From: JAGQYH01 sp041393015
GTDB lineage: Bacteria > Bacteroidota > Bacteroidia > Chitinophagales > JADIYW01
NCBI GenBank assembly: GCA_041393015.1
Contig: JAWKKV010000009.1
Coordinates: 124,001-188,000, forward strand
Length of the DNA: 64,000 nucleotides
Reading direction: 5' to 3'
The stretch's first letter is position 1. Each line of letters opens with the position of its first letter. A program made the position numbers and the translations under genes. Below, piece by piece: positions 44,356 to 53,838 of this stretch. Under the pieces are notes generated by a model that worked only from the letters and a program-made list of their open reading frames with translations, ran no database searches and was not told the origin of the DNA.

Positions 44356-44706
44356 ATGATCAGCGAATTGGAAGAATTCTATCTAAACAAGGAAGAGCCA
44401 CTAAAAAGTTGTTTTTTGGCTTTGAGAAGCATCATTAAAAATTATGATCCTGACCATTTAATGGAGATGTGGAAATACAAACTCCCTTTCTTCTATTACA
44501 AAGGAAAAATGTTTTGCTACTTATGGAAGGATAAGAAAACGCATCAACCTTATATTGGTATTGCCAATGCGCATCTTTTTGATCATTCGGCATTGGTTCA
44601 AGGCGATAGAAAGCGAATGAAAATATTTCCTATAGATGTTAATGAAGATATTCCAAGAGATGTGCTCTATGAGGTATTTGATTTGGCGGTTAAAACATAC
44701 CAATAA
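44356..44706 (+). CDS. DUF1801 (YdhG-like) domain protein
   Basis: A 116-residue soluble protein with the family pattern: LEEFYLNKEEPLKSCFLALR helix, EMWKYKLPFFYYKGKMFCYL strands and IGIANAHLFDHSALVQGDRK. The fold is small alpha/beta with no known catalytic role. The gene stands alone; an 8-bp tandem repeat lies just before its start. Confidence 0.85.
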   Translation: MISELEEFYLNKEEPLKSCFLALRSIIKNYDPDHLMEMWKYKLPFFYYKGKMFCYLWKDKKTHQPYIGIANAHLFDHSALVQGDRKRMKIFPIDVNEDIPRDVLYEVFDLAVKTYQ

Positions 44707-44754
44707 GAAGTTATGCAGAACAAGCAAAAGTAATATTTAAATCAGTTTTAAATT

Positions 44755-44853
44755 TTAACCACGAAGTTCACAAAGTTTGTTTCACAAAGGACACAAATAT
44801 TGACTATCTAATTTCATTGTGATCTTCGTGACTTCTTAGTGCACCTTGTGGTT
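44755..44853. repeat. Imperfect palindromic intergenic repeat (CACGAAG/CTTCGTG)
   Basis: The left arm has TTAACCACGAAGTTCACAAAG-like sequence (from 44755) and the right arm CTTCGTG (44824) and CTTGTGGTT (44844-44852), so AACCAC-AAG pairs with CTT-GTGGTT and CACGAAG with CTTCGTG. An ACAAAG/CTTTGTG theme recurs inside. It fits widespread palindromic intergenic repeats of bacteria; no gene is present. Confidence 0.6.
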
Positions 44854-44940
44854 TTATTTTCTAGCTACTTTTATATGTTAAAAGATAAGATTACACCCTA
44901 TTGAGTTTTAATCCATAACTTAGGTTGTAAATTGCTTCTC

Positions 44941-45864
44941 ATGAAAAATCCCAATGCAAAACAGCAACAGAAAGTAATGGAAGTGTTGAAAAAACACGAA
45001 TCCAAATTGAGAAAGTATGCTGGTGTTTATGATGTCGGAATGGGTTATCCTATTTCTAACCAAGAATTAAAATACGGTGTATTAGGAATTTTGGTGTACG
45101 TCAATAAAAAGGTAGCAAAAGAAGCCTTAAATAAAGAGCAACTTTTACCAACTGAAATTGATGGTATTAAAGTAGACGTAATCGAAACCGATCCTCAAGA
45201 ACACGATTCATTGTCTGACATTTTAGAAGGATTACACGATCCATTAGTAGGTGGCATTTACATTGGCAATGCAAGTTTAAATGGTGGCGGCACTTTAGGC
45301 ATGATTGTCAAACAAAAAGGCACTGGACAACCTTTAGGATTAACCAATTGGCATGTTATTAAACAACGCAAAGGCGATAGAGGTAATCCAATTATACAAC
45401 CGGCTTGGCAACCTAACAACAATAGATATCGTGTTGGCAATCTGCATCGATGGAATAAACGATTAGATTGTGCTGTTTTTGAAATAAATGATTCAAGAAG
45501 TATTGATAGCCCAAATTCATTATTGAATATAAACGGCAGAATCAAAGCATTGCAAGATCCATTTATCGGTATGCGTGTCATGAAGTCTGGTGCTAAAACT
45601 GGTGTTACTTATGGCATTGTGTCTTCAGTTTCGTCTAATCTTAAAAAAATTAGAGTTGTAAGAAATCCCGCTCAAGATAAATATGCTGATGAAATAACAG
45701 ATAGCGGTGATTCCGGTGCTGTTTGGGTAACAGACGAAGTAAACAAAAAGGCTGTGGCTTTACATTGGGGTGGTGATAAAGCAGAGACGCAAAATGCGGA
45801 GTTTGCCTTAACCAATAATATAAAAGACATTTTTGATTGCTTAGATTTGGAGCTTTTTATTTAG
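44941..45864 (+). CDS. Trypsin-like serine protease without signal peptide
   Basis: A 307-residue protein. The N-terminal part (GVYDVGMGYPISNQELKYGV, VYVNKKVAKEALNKEQLLPT, EIDGIKVDVIE) resembles the pre-domain of NAL1-like peptidases. The chymotrypsin-fold domain has the catalytic triad His in LTNWHVIKQR, Asp in KRLDCAVFEIN and Ser in DSGDSGAVWVT. No signal peptide or membrane helix is present, so a cytoplasmic place is likely unless exported otherwise. ATG 44941 is preferred over the TTG nine bases upstream. Natural substrates unknown. Confidence 0.8.
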   Translation: MKNPNAKQQQKVMEVLKKHESKLRKYAGVYDVGMGYPISNQELKYGVLGILVYVNKKVAKEALNKEQLLPTEIDGIKVDVIETDPQEHDSLSDILEGLHDPLVGGIYIGNASLNGGGTLGMIVKQKGTGQPLGLTNWHVIKQRKGDRGNPIIQPAWQPNNNRYRVGNLHRWNKRLDCAVFEINDSRSIDSPNSLLNINGRIKALQDPFIGMRVMKSGAKTGVTYGIVSSVSSNLKKIRVVRNPAQDKYADEITDSGDSGAVWVTDEVNKKAVALHWGGDKAETQNAEFALTNNIKDIFDCLDLELFI

Positions 45865-46010
45865 GAATTTTGGTTGTCGGATGTTCTGATGATTTGGTTT
45901 ACTACAGATTAATGCTCCACAATATCTAAAGCTAGAAACTAGAAAGGACTTTAATATTCAAAATTATATCGTTATTTAGCGGAACAGTTTAAGTCACTTC
46001 TACCTTTTAA

Positions 46011-48194
46011 ATGAGATTACTTTACACATTTATAGCTTTTTTATTTTTTTTCATTTCGAGTTATACAGCTGTTTTATCACAGGATAAGTTAATTGATAGC
46101 TTAGAGCATGCGCTAACTGTTAATCAAGTAAAAGACACTGTTAGAGTTGATATTCTAGATCATTTATCATTTTTATATTATAGAAAAGATCTTGATAAAG
46201 CGATAGAATATATAGAAAAAGCGGAAGCACTTTCATACGAGTTAAATTATAGCAAGGGTAAAGGAAATGCTATATATATGAGAGGAGTGGTTGAATTGAC
46301 AAAATCAAATTACGATTTAGCAATAGAACATTTTGAAAATGCTGCTCAAATATATGCTGATAATGGTATTCAGAAAAATATTGCGGGCTGTTATAATGGT
46401 ATAGGAATAATTTATTCTTATCAAGGCAATTACGAACAATCTTCTATTTATTATAAAAAAGCGCAACAAAGTGATGAAGAAGCAGGAATGACAAAAAACA
46501 TCCCTAATTACATCGTCAATATTGGAATCAACCATATGAAAACCGGTGATTATCCCAAAGCAATCGCTAGTTTTAAAGCGTCCTTAAAATTATTTACAGA
46601 GTTAGACAATACACTTGGTATAGCAAACAGTTTAAAAAACATTGCTGTAATTTATCAAGAACAAGGAAATTATCCTTTAGCATTAGAATATGATAATAAG
46701 GCTTTATCGCTGGCAAAAAAATTACAAGACTCATCGGGAATTGCCAACTCTTACAACAATATGGCTATTATTTATAAGTTTCAAAAAAAGTATGATATAG
46801 CACTCGAATTACTGGAAAAAGCTCTTTCAATACAAGAAAAATTAGAAAACAATAAAGCTATAGCAGGCATAAAAAACAATATTGCTACTATTTATATTAA
46901 AAATGAGGATAACATTACAGCCATTAAATATTTAGAGGAAGCTTTAGAAATAAACAGGAAAATTTCAGCTAAAAGTCAACTGGCAGAATGCTTAAACAAT
47001 CTAGGCTATGTGTATGTATCTCTTAAAAAGTATGATGATGCCAACCGATATTTGGAAGAAGCAAAAAACATTAATTTAGAAATTGATTATAGAGATGGCT
47101 TATGTTATTCGTACTTGGGAATAGCAGATAGTTATATGGAACAAAAGAAATACAACAATGCTTTAACTAATGCTCTAAAGAGTTTAGAAATAGCCAATGA
47201 AGTAAATCTTATAGATTATCAGAAAGAAGCCCATAAGTTACTCGCCGAAATTTATGAAATCAAAGGAGATTATAAAAATGCGCTTATCAATCATCAACAG
47301 TATAAAGTGCTAAACGACAGCCTTTTCAACAAAGAAAATATAGAAAAAATAACCCAATTAGAATACGAATACAAATATCAAGAGCGGTTAGACTCTGCTA
47401 GTAAGAGAGAATTAAAATTGACAGAAAAAGTTGCCATCACCAATCAATATTTAAAAAAATCACAGCGAAATTACTTATATGCTATTATTGCTTTTCTATT
47501 GGTTTCCATACTGTTAGGCAGTATTATTTTCTATTTAAAATTTAGAAATGTCAAGTCAAAAGCTCAAAATATAATCATGGAGCAAAAGCTGTTGCGATCG
47601 CAAATGACGCCTCATTTTATTTTCAACTCGCTTTCTATTTTACAAGGAATGATTTTAAATAAAGAAGAAAAAAAGTCGGTCTCCTATCTCTCTAGGTTCT
47701 CCAAACTACTTCGAATCATTTTAGAAAATTCTCGAGATAAAATGGTTGTACTTTCTCAAGAAATTATCGCCATAGAAAATTATTTAGCGCTACAAAATTT
47801 AGAAAACGAAGATTTTAAATTTTCCATTCAAATAGATGAAACTATAGATCCATTATCATTCAAAATTCCGCCTATGCTCATTCAACCTTTTGTTGAAAAT
47901 GCCATTGAACATGCTTTTGGAAATCAGAAAGAAAATAAAACAATAGACATTCATCTATCCTATTCAGATAAAAAACTAATTTGTACCATCACAGATAATG
48001 GTATTGGAGTTGACTTTAAAAGTGTAGACAAAAGCAAACATAAAAAATCGTTAGCCACAACTATTACTAATGAAAGGTTAAAGTTACTGTCTGAAGATCT
48101 TAAAATAAAAGGCTCAGTTACGGTTGAAGACAGGAAAAAGTTCAATGAAAAAGGCACTTTAGTTACTATTGTAATTCCTTATAAGATAAGCTAA
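46011..48194 (+). CDS. TPR-containing LytS-type sensor histidine kinase
   Basis: A 727-residue protein: signal peptide (FIAFLFFFISSYTAVLSQ), about eight tetratricopeptide repeats at 40-440 (SGIANSYNNMAIIYKFQKKY, SQLAECLNNLGYVYVSLKKY), one membrane helix near 490-510 (LYAIIAFLLVSILLGSIIFY), then a His_kinase domain with phospho-acceptor His in QMTPHFIFNSLSILQGMIL and an HATPase domain (LIQPFVENAIEHAFGNQKEN, CTITDNGIGVDF). The periplasmic TPR part probably senses proteins or peptides. Its stop overlaps the start of the response regulator (TAATG). Confidence 0.92.
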   Translation: MRLLYTFIAFLFFFISSYTAVLSQDKLIDSLEHALTVNQVKDTVRVDILDHLSFLYYRKDLDKAIEYIEKAEALSYELNYSKGKGNAIYMRGVVELTKSNYDLAIEHFENAAQIYADNGIQKNIAGCYNGIGIIYSYQGNYEQSSIYYKKAQQSDEEAGMTKNIPNYIVNIGINHMKTGDYPKAIASFKASLKLFTELDNTLGIANSLKNIAVIYQEQGNYPLALEYDNKALSLAKKLQDSSGIANSYNNMAIIYKFQKKYDIALELLEKALSIQEKLENNKAIAGIKNNIATIYIKNEDNITAIKYLEEALEINRKISAKSQLAECLNNLGYVYVSLKKYDDANRYLEEAKNINLEIDYRDGLCYSYLGIADSYMEQKKYNNALTNALKSLEIANEVNLIDYQKEAHKLLAEIYEIKGDYKNALINHQQYKVLNDSLFNKENIEKITQLEYEYKYQERLDSASKRELKLTEKVAITNQYLKKSQRNYLYAIIAFLLVSILLGSIIFYLKFRNVKSKAQNIIMEQKLLRSQMTPHFIFNSLSILQGMILNKEEKKSVSYLSRFSKLLRIILENSRDKMVVLSQEIIAIENYLALQNLENEDFKFSIQIDETIDPLSFKIPPMLIQPFVENAIEHAFGNQKENKTIDIHLSYSDKKLICTITDNGIGVDFKSVDKSKHKKSLATTITNERLKLLSEDLKIKGSVTVEDRKKFNEKGTLVTIVIPYKIS

Positions 48195-48937
48195 TGAAAA
48201 TGAAAGCATTAATAGTAGAGGATAAAGAATACATCAGAAAAGGCTTGCTTAATTTGTTGCAGTTAATTGAAGCGGAAGTAGATGTTATTGGTGAATGTGA
48301 ATCTGTAAAAGATGCTGTTGTTGTTGCTAATGCTTGTCAGCCAGAATTGATTTTCCTAGATATTAATCTTTTAGATGGCGATGCTTTTGACTTTTTAAGA
48401 CAAACTGAAAACTTGTCGTTTAAAATTATATTTATTACCGCTTATGAGGAATTTGCGCTAAAAGCACTTAAAATTGGCGCTGTAGATTATCTTTTAAAAC
48501 CTGTTGATATTGATGAGCTTAAAATAGCATTAGACAAGGTGAAAAAATTACCTGTGGCAGAACAGCGCAAACAAATTGACACCGTAAAACAGGTCTGGAA
48601 TAATGAAGGTACAAAGCTAATATTATCGCTTCACGATAGCTTTCAAGTGATAGACCTAAATGAATTAATGTACTGCGAATCAGACAAAGGTTACACTACT
48701 TTTTACTGTAAGGATGATAAAAAATATATCGTTTCAAAAACCATAAAAGAATTTGAAGATCGACTCTCTGCAGCCAATTTTATTCGTCCTCATCAATCCT
48801 TTATGGTCAACTTAAAATTTATAGACAAATACGACAAATCCGGCCTTATCTATTTACAGAACGGGAAGGAAATTCCGGTATCTTCTCGTAAAAAAGAACA
48901 GTTTTTAACCTCTTTTCTAAATTGGAATAAGAACTAA
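48194..48937 (+). CDS. LytTR-type response regulator
   Basis: A 247-residue regulator: a receiver domain with the acidic pocket in KALIVEDKEYI, phospho-acceptor Asp in LIFLDINLLDGDAFDFLR, the Thr in IIFITAYEEFALKAL and the Lys in DYLLKPVDIDELK; and a LytTR DNA-binding domain (KLILSLHDSFQVIDLNELMY, FIRPHQSFMVNLKFIDKYDK). It is the partner of the TPR-LytS kinase. The lipoprotein row starting at 49145 on the same strand is an attractive regulon candidate. Confidence 0.93.
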   Translation: MKMKALIVEDKEYIRKGLLNLLQLIEAEVDVIGECESVKDAVVVANACQPELIFLDINLLDGDAFDFLRQTENLSFKIIFITAYEEFALKALKIGAVDYLLKPVDIDELKIALDKVKKLPVAEQRKQIDTVKQVWNNEGTKLILSLHDSFQVIDLNELMYCESDKGYTTFYCKDDKKYIVSKTIKEFEDRLSAANFIRPHQSFMVNLKFIDKYDKSGLIYLQNGKEIPVSSRKKEQFLTSFLNWNKN

Positions 48938-49144
48938 ATAGCATCAAAATCCTGCATTCTTGCAAAAAATGAGTTTTTCCCCTTTACGGATATTCTATCA
49001 AACAGCACGGTTATTTATTCATCTCTCTCGGAAATGGGTTCTCTAATTCTTTCTTCCTTATACCTAATACATTTATGATTCACTGGTCAAATGAATCAGT
49101 GCTAGAAGAACCAATAAATTTAAAACACATTAAAAATTAGAGAA

Positions 49145-49711
49145 ATGAAAGTATTAAGATTAACAATCGTTGCCCTGATAACAGCAACATTAGTGTCTTG
49201 CGGTGGCGGAACGAGCAAATTACCAGCCAATGCAAAAGGATTTGCGGCCATAGAAAAGAATATAAAAAGCAAATTTGGCGATGATGCCTTTTTTACCGAC
49301 TTGACAATTATGTATAATCAATCAATTGGAAACATAGTGAGTCTTACCGTAACAGATGCACCCGAATCTTTAAAAATGGGGCAATGGAATTCCTCTCAAG
49401 GCAAATGGAAGCAAAACTCAGAAATTTCGCTTGAAGTGCCTAATGGAAGTAAGGCAGCAGATTTTATGTTTCAATTAGACGATAGAATTAACCTTGAAAA
49501 ACTAGGTGAATTAGTAGAAAAATCGAGTGCTCAATTAAAGAGCGAAAAAGGAATTGATAACCCAACCTTGAGCATGGCTTTTGTGAAGTTTCCTAAAAAT
49601 GGAGATATCTCTAAAGCGGAATATACTGTAAAGCTTGAGCCTCAAAATGGAGGAACCTCATTTTCATTTTACTACAACCTAAATGGTGATTTAAGAGAAA
49701 TGGATTATTAG
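49145..49711 (+). CDS. Hypothetical lipoprotein
   Basis: A 188-residue protein with lipoprotein signal (LTIVALITATLVSC, Cys at 19) and a mature part of mixed helices and strands (GFAAIEKNIKSKFGDDAFFT, YTVKLEPQNGGTSFSFYYNL). No family recognised. It is the first gene of a same-strand row of unknown envelope proteins; the next start is 23 bases on. Confidence 0.65.
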   Translation: MKVLRLTIVALITATLVSCGGGTSKLPANAKGFAAIEKNIKSKFGDDAFFTDLTIMYNQSIGNIVSLTVTDAPESLKMGQWNSSQGKWKQNSEISLEVPNGSKAADFMFQLDDRINLEKLGELVEKSSAQLKSEKGIDNPTLSMAFVKFPKNGDISKAEYTVKLEPQNGGTSFSFYYNLNGDLREMDY

Positions 49712-49734
49712 TCTAACGATAAAAAACTAAAACG

Positions 49735-50118
49735 ATGGAAAAATTAATTGAAATTAAAAACGAGTATAACTCATTAAACAAACTGAATGAGTTTTTACAA
49801 AGCAAAACAGCATATGAGTGCTCCAAAGAATACGATATTTGGGAGCAACGCACCAATTCTAGCGGACAGATGGAACAATGCATTGTGATTAAAAAAAGCG
49901 GAATGCATGCCGTAAAAGTATTTTTTACATCAGACAATACAGCAAAAATTAGCTACGTAATTCCTAACAAAATGATGAATGCTTACTTTGGAAAAAGTGT
50001 AAAAGCAAGAAGAAGCATCATTGAAGTAATCATCGGAAAAATAATGCAAGCATTGCTTGCCGCACCACAAAAAAAGGCATTTGAAGAGTTGGAACAAGTA
50101 GTTAAACAAGCGGCTTAA
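49735..50118 (+). CDS. Hypothetical soluble protein, 127 residues
   Basis: No signal peptide. The N-terminus is helical and charged (MEKLIEIKNEYNSLNKLNEF), the middle has strands (VIKKSGMHAVKVFFTSDNTA) and the C-terminus is a helix with Ala and basic residues (IIGKIMQALLAAPQKKAFEE). Not recognised. It follows the lipoprotein gene by 23 bases and is likely in its operon. Confidence 0.65.
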   Translation: MEKLIEIKNEYNSLNKLNEFLQSKTAYECSKEYDIWEQRTNSSGQMEQCIVIKKSGMHAVKVFFTSDNTAKISYVIPNKMMNAYFGKSVKARRSIIEVIIGKIMQALLAAPQKKAFEELEQVVKQAA

Positions 50119-50196
50119 CTAGTAATCTGATATATTTATCAATCAACAGTTACATTATTGTATCTCAATAATTGAATACAATTCAGTAAAAGCCAT

Positions 50197-51063
50197 ATGA
50201 AAGCTATTAACATCACATTTATTTTATTGGTTTTTATTCTTTTCTCTTGTAAGAAAGCTGAAAAGGATAAAACCTTTAAAATTTACCATTTAACTCCCAA
50301 TTCAATAGCTGTCAACACAGATACATTGAGAAGTAATGGCTGGTATTCAACAACAAGAGAAGATTTTTTTGTGGTTAAAAATTACGATATAAACAACGAA
50401 CAACATAAAATTAAAATAGACAGTTTTGTGGTGTATCAACTTAAAAAGGATGATTTTTTGGCTACTAACAAAAATGCATCGTGGTCAATGAAGTTTTTCA
50501 ATTATGGCAACGGTATTGATGAAAACACAAAGCATGAATACGGTACCGACTATACCATCCATAATTTATTTTCTTACAAGAAAGAAATCGCTAATTTTCA
50601 CTTTAACAATAGAGTTGGCTATAGCAGCTGTAATTACATCATTGAACCTAAAATTCTCAACACCAATAAAAGAAAAATCGTACTAGATTATTTTAATTCA
50701 ATTGACACCTTGAATCCCGATCTAGTTAAAATGATGCAAGCAACCTTACATTATCTTGGACAAGATGGCCCAAACATTCCAACGGTACAAAAAGACACGA
50801 TACAAGTTCTGGCCAATTTCATCTATAATGATTACAACAGTTCATCAAAAACAGCTCAATATAAAGTGTTAAAGTCGATGCCAGAAAGTGCCGCAATAAA
50901 AGAAGATACCATTAATGTATTGTATTCAGATACTTATCAACCGGAAACATCAACAAGCGACAACACCTTAACACTACTAAGGTACAAGCTAAAATTCAAC
51001 ACAAAATACCATTATGTTTTTCTCGACGACGATGATGTTCGATTAATTATCGCTGCAGAATAA
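50197..51063 (+). CDS. Hypothetical lipoprotein, 288 residues
   Basis: Lipoprotein signal ITFILLVFILFSCKKAEKDK with the acylated Cys at 17. The mature part is strand-rich with aromatic residues (GWYSTTREDFFVVKNYDINN, TLLRYKLKFNTKYHYVFLDD) and a helical stretch with KMMQATLHYLGQDGP. No known family. The next gene starts 21 bases downstream. Probably faces the periplasm. Confidence 0.65.
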   Translation: MKAINITFILLVFILFSCKKAEKDKTFKIYHLTPNSIAVNTDTLRSNGWYSTTREDFFVVKNYDINNEQHKIKIDSFVVYQLKKDDFLATNKNASWSMKFFNYGNGIDENTKHEYGTDYTIHNLFSYKKEIANFHFNNRVGYSSCNYIIEPKILNTNKRKIVLDYFNSIDTLNPDLVKMMQATLHYLGQDGPNIPTVQKDTIQVLANFIYNDYNSSSKTAQYKVLKSMPESAAIKEDTINVLYSDTYQPETSTSDNTLTLLRYKLKFNTKYHYVFLDDDDVRLIIAAE

Positions 51064-51084
51064 AAGGCGACTTCAAAATTTAAA

Positions 51085-51954
51085 ATGATAAAAAAAACTG
51101 GTTTATATATTATTCTCTTTTGTTCCATCGCGTTATTCTTAATCGCTGCCTTTATCTTATATAAGGAGTATGATGGTTATCAAAAAAGAGTAAAAAGGTA
51201 TAGTAAAGAAACACCCGTATATACTAAAAAAACTAACGCTTCTTATTTTACAGCTGCAGAAGTTAATACTTTAGAAAGCTATCGAACACAACGAAACAAC
51301 TTGCTGGGTTACGAAAATTTCTTAATGGAATCTGCTATCTACTACGATCCTAGTAATTTTTCATATGCTAATCTTTTAAAAGAAAAACTGATTACGCAAT
51401 TAGACAATATAAAGTTTACGCAGCCCTATTGGGATGAGATATTAACTAATTTCTATACCGACATTTACGCTGCAGACAACACAGCATTAGTGGGTTATGA
51501 TGCCATTATGAAAATTCCAAATTCGTATGTAAACGATGACATTGAAGGCATAGAAGACATTGATGTTATTGAAAAAATAAGTACGCAGGAATATTGGAAA
51601 AGACAGGTATTTGAAATGGATCGATCTGCTCAAAACATTGAAAAAATCTGGAGACAGAACAAAGCTTATTTCTACACCTTTTTATCTAAGTCTAAATATG
51701 ATAAACAGTGTAAAAATGTAATCACAGATTTAATTGCCATCCATGAAGCGATAACACAAACGCCTAACTACAAGGAATTCTATCAAACCTACAACGTAAA
51801 GGATTCTATTTTTCATACCTTCCCTACTCCCGAGTATGTACAAACTTTTGAATACAGCTGGCCATTTAGTTTTTGGGATCGAAGATTCACAGAAAAAAAT
51901 GATGAAATAGTATTTGAAATACTTGAAGAAATTAAAAACCATTACGAGAACTAA
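51085..51954 (+). CDS. Membrane-anchored hypothetical protein, paralogue of the next gene
   Basis: A 289-residue protein with one N-terminal membrane helix (LYIILFCSIALFLIAAFILY) and a helical extracytoplasmic part. Its last 35 residues (WPFSFWDRRFTEKNDEIVFE, ILEEIKNHYEN) are clearly related to the C-terminus of the following protein: shared pattern W-x-F-x-FW-x-RR-x-x-EKN-x-x-IV-x-x-IL-x-EIK-x-HY. The pair are diverged tandem duplicates; no family recognised. The next start follows by one base. Confidence 0.65.
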   Translation: MIKKTGLYIILFCSIALFLIAAFILYKEYDGYQKRVKRYSKETPVYTKKTNASYFTAAEVNTLESYRTQRNNLLGYENFLMESAIYYDPSNFSYANLLKEKLITQLDNIKFTQPYWDEILTNFYTDIYAADNTALVGYDAIMKIPNSYVNDDIEGIEDIDVIEKISTQEYWKRQVFEMDRSAQNIEKIWRQNKAYFYTFLSKSKYDKQCKNVITDLIAIHEAITQTPNYKEFYQTYNVKDSIFHTFPTPEYVQTFEYSWPFSFWDRRFTEKNDEIVFEILEEIKNHYEN

Positions 51955-51955
51955 C

Positions 51956-52747
51956 ATGAAAAAAGTAAGCTTAATATTTGGTTTGGCAAGTCTTATCCTT
52001 TTGGGGTGTGCTTATTATTTCATGCAAAAATCAGCCGCTTTAATAAGTGAAAACGACCAAGAAGTATTGGAAATTGAAACGGTAATCAAGGATAATCAAA
52101 GTAGTTTGCCAGATAAATTAGTGTCACCGGATAATAAAAACGAATACTATTTTATAGATCTGGATTTGAAGCAAGCAGACCATATCATCATCAATAACTG
52201 TTTGCAATTCTATAATAAGGATAACTCATTTGAAAATGCGAATAGATGCGAAGAATTAATTGTTGATGCCGTTGTTGAAAATATGGGCGAAACAGATTTT
52301 ATTAAAGCCATTTTGGGCAATTCAATTAGTTACGAAAAAGATGTTTCCCTAAAAGGCGACTTCATTAGCTCATTGTTTAATACGCCTACTTTCCAATCCT
52401 CTTTAAAATCAAAATTAATAGTTACCTTTTTAAACAGATACAGAGATCCTATAAAGTTGGAAACGATGTTTGATCAGTATCAAGCCTTTTTCTTAAATGA
52501 CATTTCAAAAAACATCTTTAGTAAATTATTTGAAAATCAAGTGGATGTACTCATCAATAGCTTTGATGAAATTCAAGAACAAGATGATATCGAAGCCTTT
52601 TATCAGCAAATTTATTACAAAGCAGAAACCAAAAACAGACATGCCGAATTTTGGAGTTTTACCTTTTGGAAGAGAAGAGAATTAGAAAAAAATAATCAAA
52701 TTGTTTATGCCATTTTAAAAGAAATAAAAGCGCACTACGACCACTAA
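51956..52747 (+). CDS. Lipoprotein-like hypothetical protein, paralogue of the previous gene
   Basis: A 263-residue protein with lipoprotein-type signal VSLIFGLASLILLGCAYYF. The C-terminus (FWSFTFWKRRELEKNNQIVY, AILKEIKAHYDH) repeats that of the gene before. The frame is open from 51914, but ATG 51956, one base after the preceding stop, gives the proper signal sequence. The N-terminal portions of the two paralogues are poorly conserved, so the C-terminal motif may be the functional part. Confidence 0.65.
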   Translation: MKKVSLIFGLASLILLGCAYYFMQKSAALISENDQEVLEIETVIKDNQSSLPDKLVSPDNKNEYYFIDLDLKQADHIIINNCLQFYNKDNSFENANRCEELIVDAVVENMGETDFIKAILGNSISYEKDVSLKGDFISSLFNTPTFQSSLKSKLIVTFLNRYRDPIKLETMFDQYQAFFLNDISKNIFSKLFENQVDVLINSFDEIQEQDDIEAFYQQIYYKAETKNRHAEFWSFTFWKRRELEKNNQIVYAILKEIKAHYDH

Positions 52748-52826
52748 CACTCTACTTTTATTGTAAATATCATGTATTTGAAAACAGCAACATACTTTAC
52801 CTGCCTATAAAATCTATCAATTAAAT

Positions 52827-53813
52827 ATGAAACCTAAAATCCCAACATTTGTAGCATTGGCGTTTTGCCTATTTTGTCTACCAGCTTGTAAAAACCAACC
52901 ACAAGCAACCATAAAGAGTGAAATTGTTATACCACCGGAAGCAGAGAAAATAGCTAATTTTTCAATTGAATTAACAAGTCCATTACAACCAAACGATATA
53001 ATTGAACTTGGAAAAACTTATACCGATACCGTAACTTTTTTGGAATTCAATAACGAAGGTGATGAATGGATGTTTATGGTAGAAAAAGACAATAACACCA
53101 TTGGTTTGATTGACAATAAAGAGCGAAAAACCGAATTGGTTAAAGGAGATAAAATAATGATCAACTGGACAATGGATAGCATAAGATATGCCGGCGATGA
53201 TGAGTTTATTGAATTTACAGAGTTTTTAATCGCTTCTCAAAAAATTGCTTCCGTAAAATTACAGGATAAAGAAGTAAAAGTCCTTTGGCGAGCAACGCAA
53301 TACGATGAAGATTTAGAAATGGATGTCAATACGATTATCCTAAATGAAGATTATATCCAAGATATTTCTGAACCAGAAAAAGCAGCTTTGGCATATGTAG
53401 CCACTTTTATTGGCAACGAATGCCAATGGGACGAAAATGTAAAGGAAGACCGAAGCAATTTAAAATGTAAAATACTGTGGGCGTTGGAATTAGGCTATCA
53501 ATGCTCCAACCAACATTTAGATTTTCTAAAGGCATGGTTTAGAAATAATGAAACCGTTTTAGAGACATTTCAAAGCTGTCCAACTACACCCGATGGCGCC
53601 ACGATTCAAAATACTTTTGAGGAGATTAATGTAGCAACAAAGGGCAATCAAATTATCGTTTCCTTTAAAGGAAGTGGAATGAATTTAAGAGCAAGCGAAT
53701 CTTGGACTTGGAATGAAAAACACATTTTTAAATTCAACGAAAATGAGTTAATCATTATCAAAAAAGAGGTTTCCCCTAAAGAATTCAACACGATTTCATT
53801 TGAAGAGCATTAA
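52827..53813 (+). CDS. Hypothetical lipoprotein, 328 residues
   Basis: Lipoprotein signal (FVALAFCLFCLPAC, Cys at 21). An N-terminal strand-rich domain (FMVEKDNNTIGLIDNKERKT and VKGDKIMINWTMDSIRY, like a small beta-barrel) is followed by a helical cysteine-containing region (NECQWDENVKEDRSNLKCKI and LGYQCSNQH, CPTTPDG) that could hold disulfides in the periplasm. Unknown function; part of the same-strand lipoprotein row. Confidence 0.65.
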   Translation: MKPKIPTFVALAFCLFCLPACKNQPQATIKSEIVIPPEAEKIANFSIELTSPLQPNDIIELGKTYTDTVTFLEFNNEGDEWMFMVEKDNNTIGLIDNKERKTELVKGDKIMINWTMDSIRYAGDDEFIEFTEFLIASQKIASVKLQDKEVKVLWRATQYDEDLEMDVNTIILNEDYIQDISEPEKAALAYVATFIGNECQWDENVKEDRSNLKCKILWALELGYQCSNQHLDFLKAWFRNNETVLETFQSCPTTPDGATIQNTFEEINVATKGNQIIVSFKGSGMNLRASESWTWNEKHIFKFNENELIIIKKEVSPKEFNTISFEEH

Positions 53814-53838
53814 AACTCAAAGCATATAAAAGTGAATA

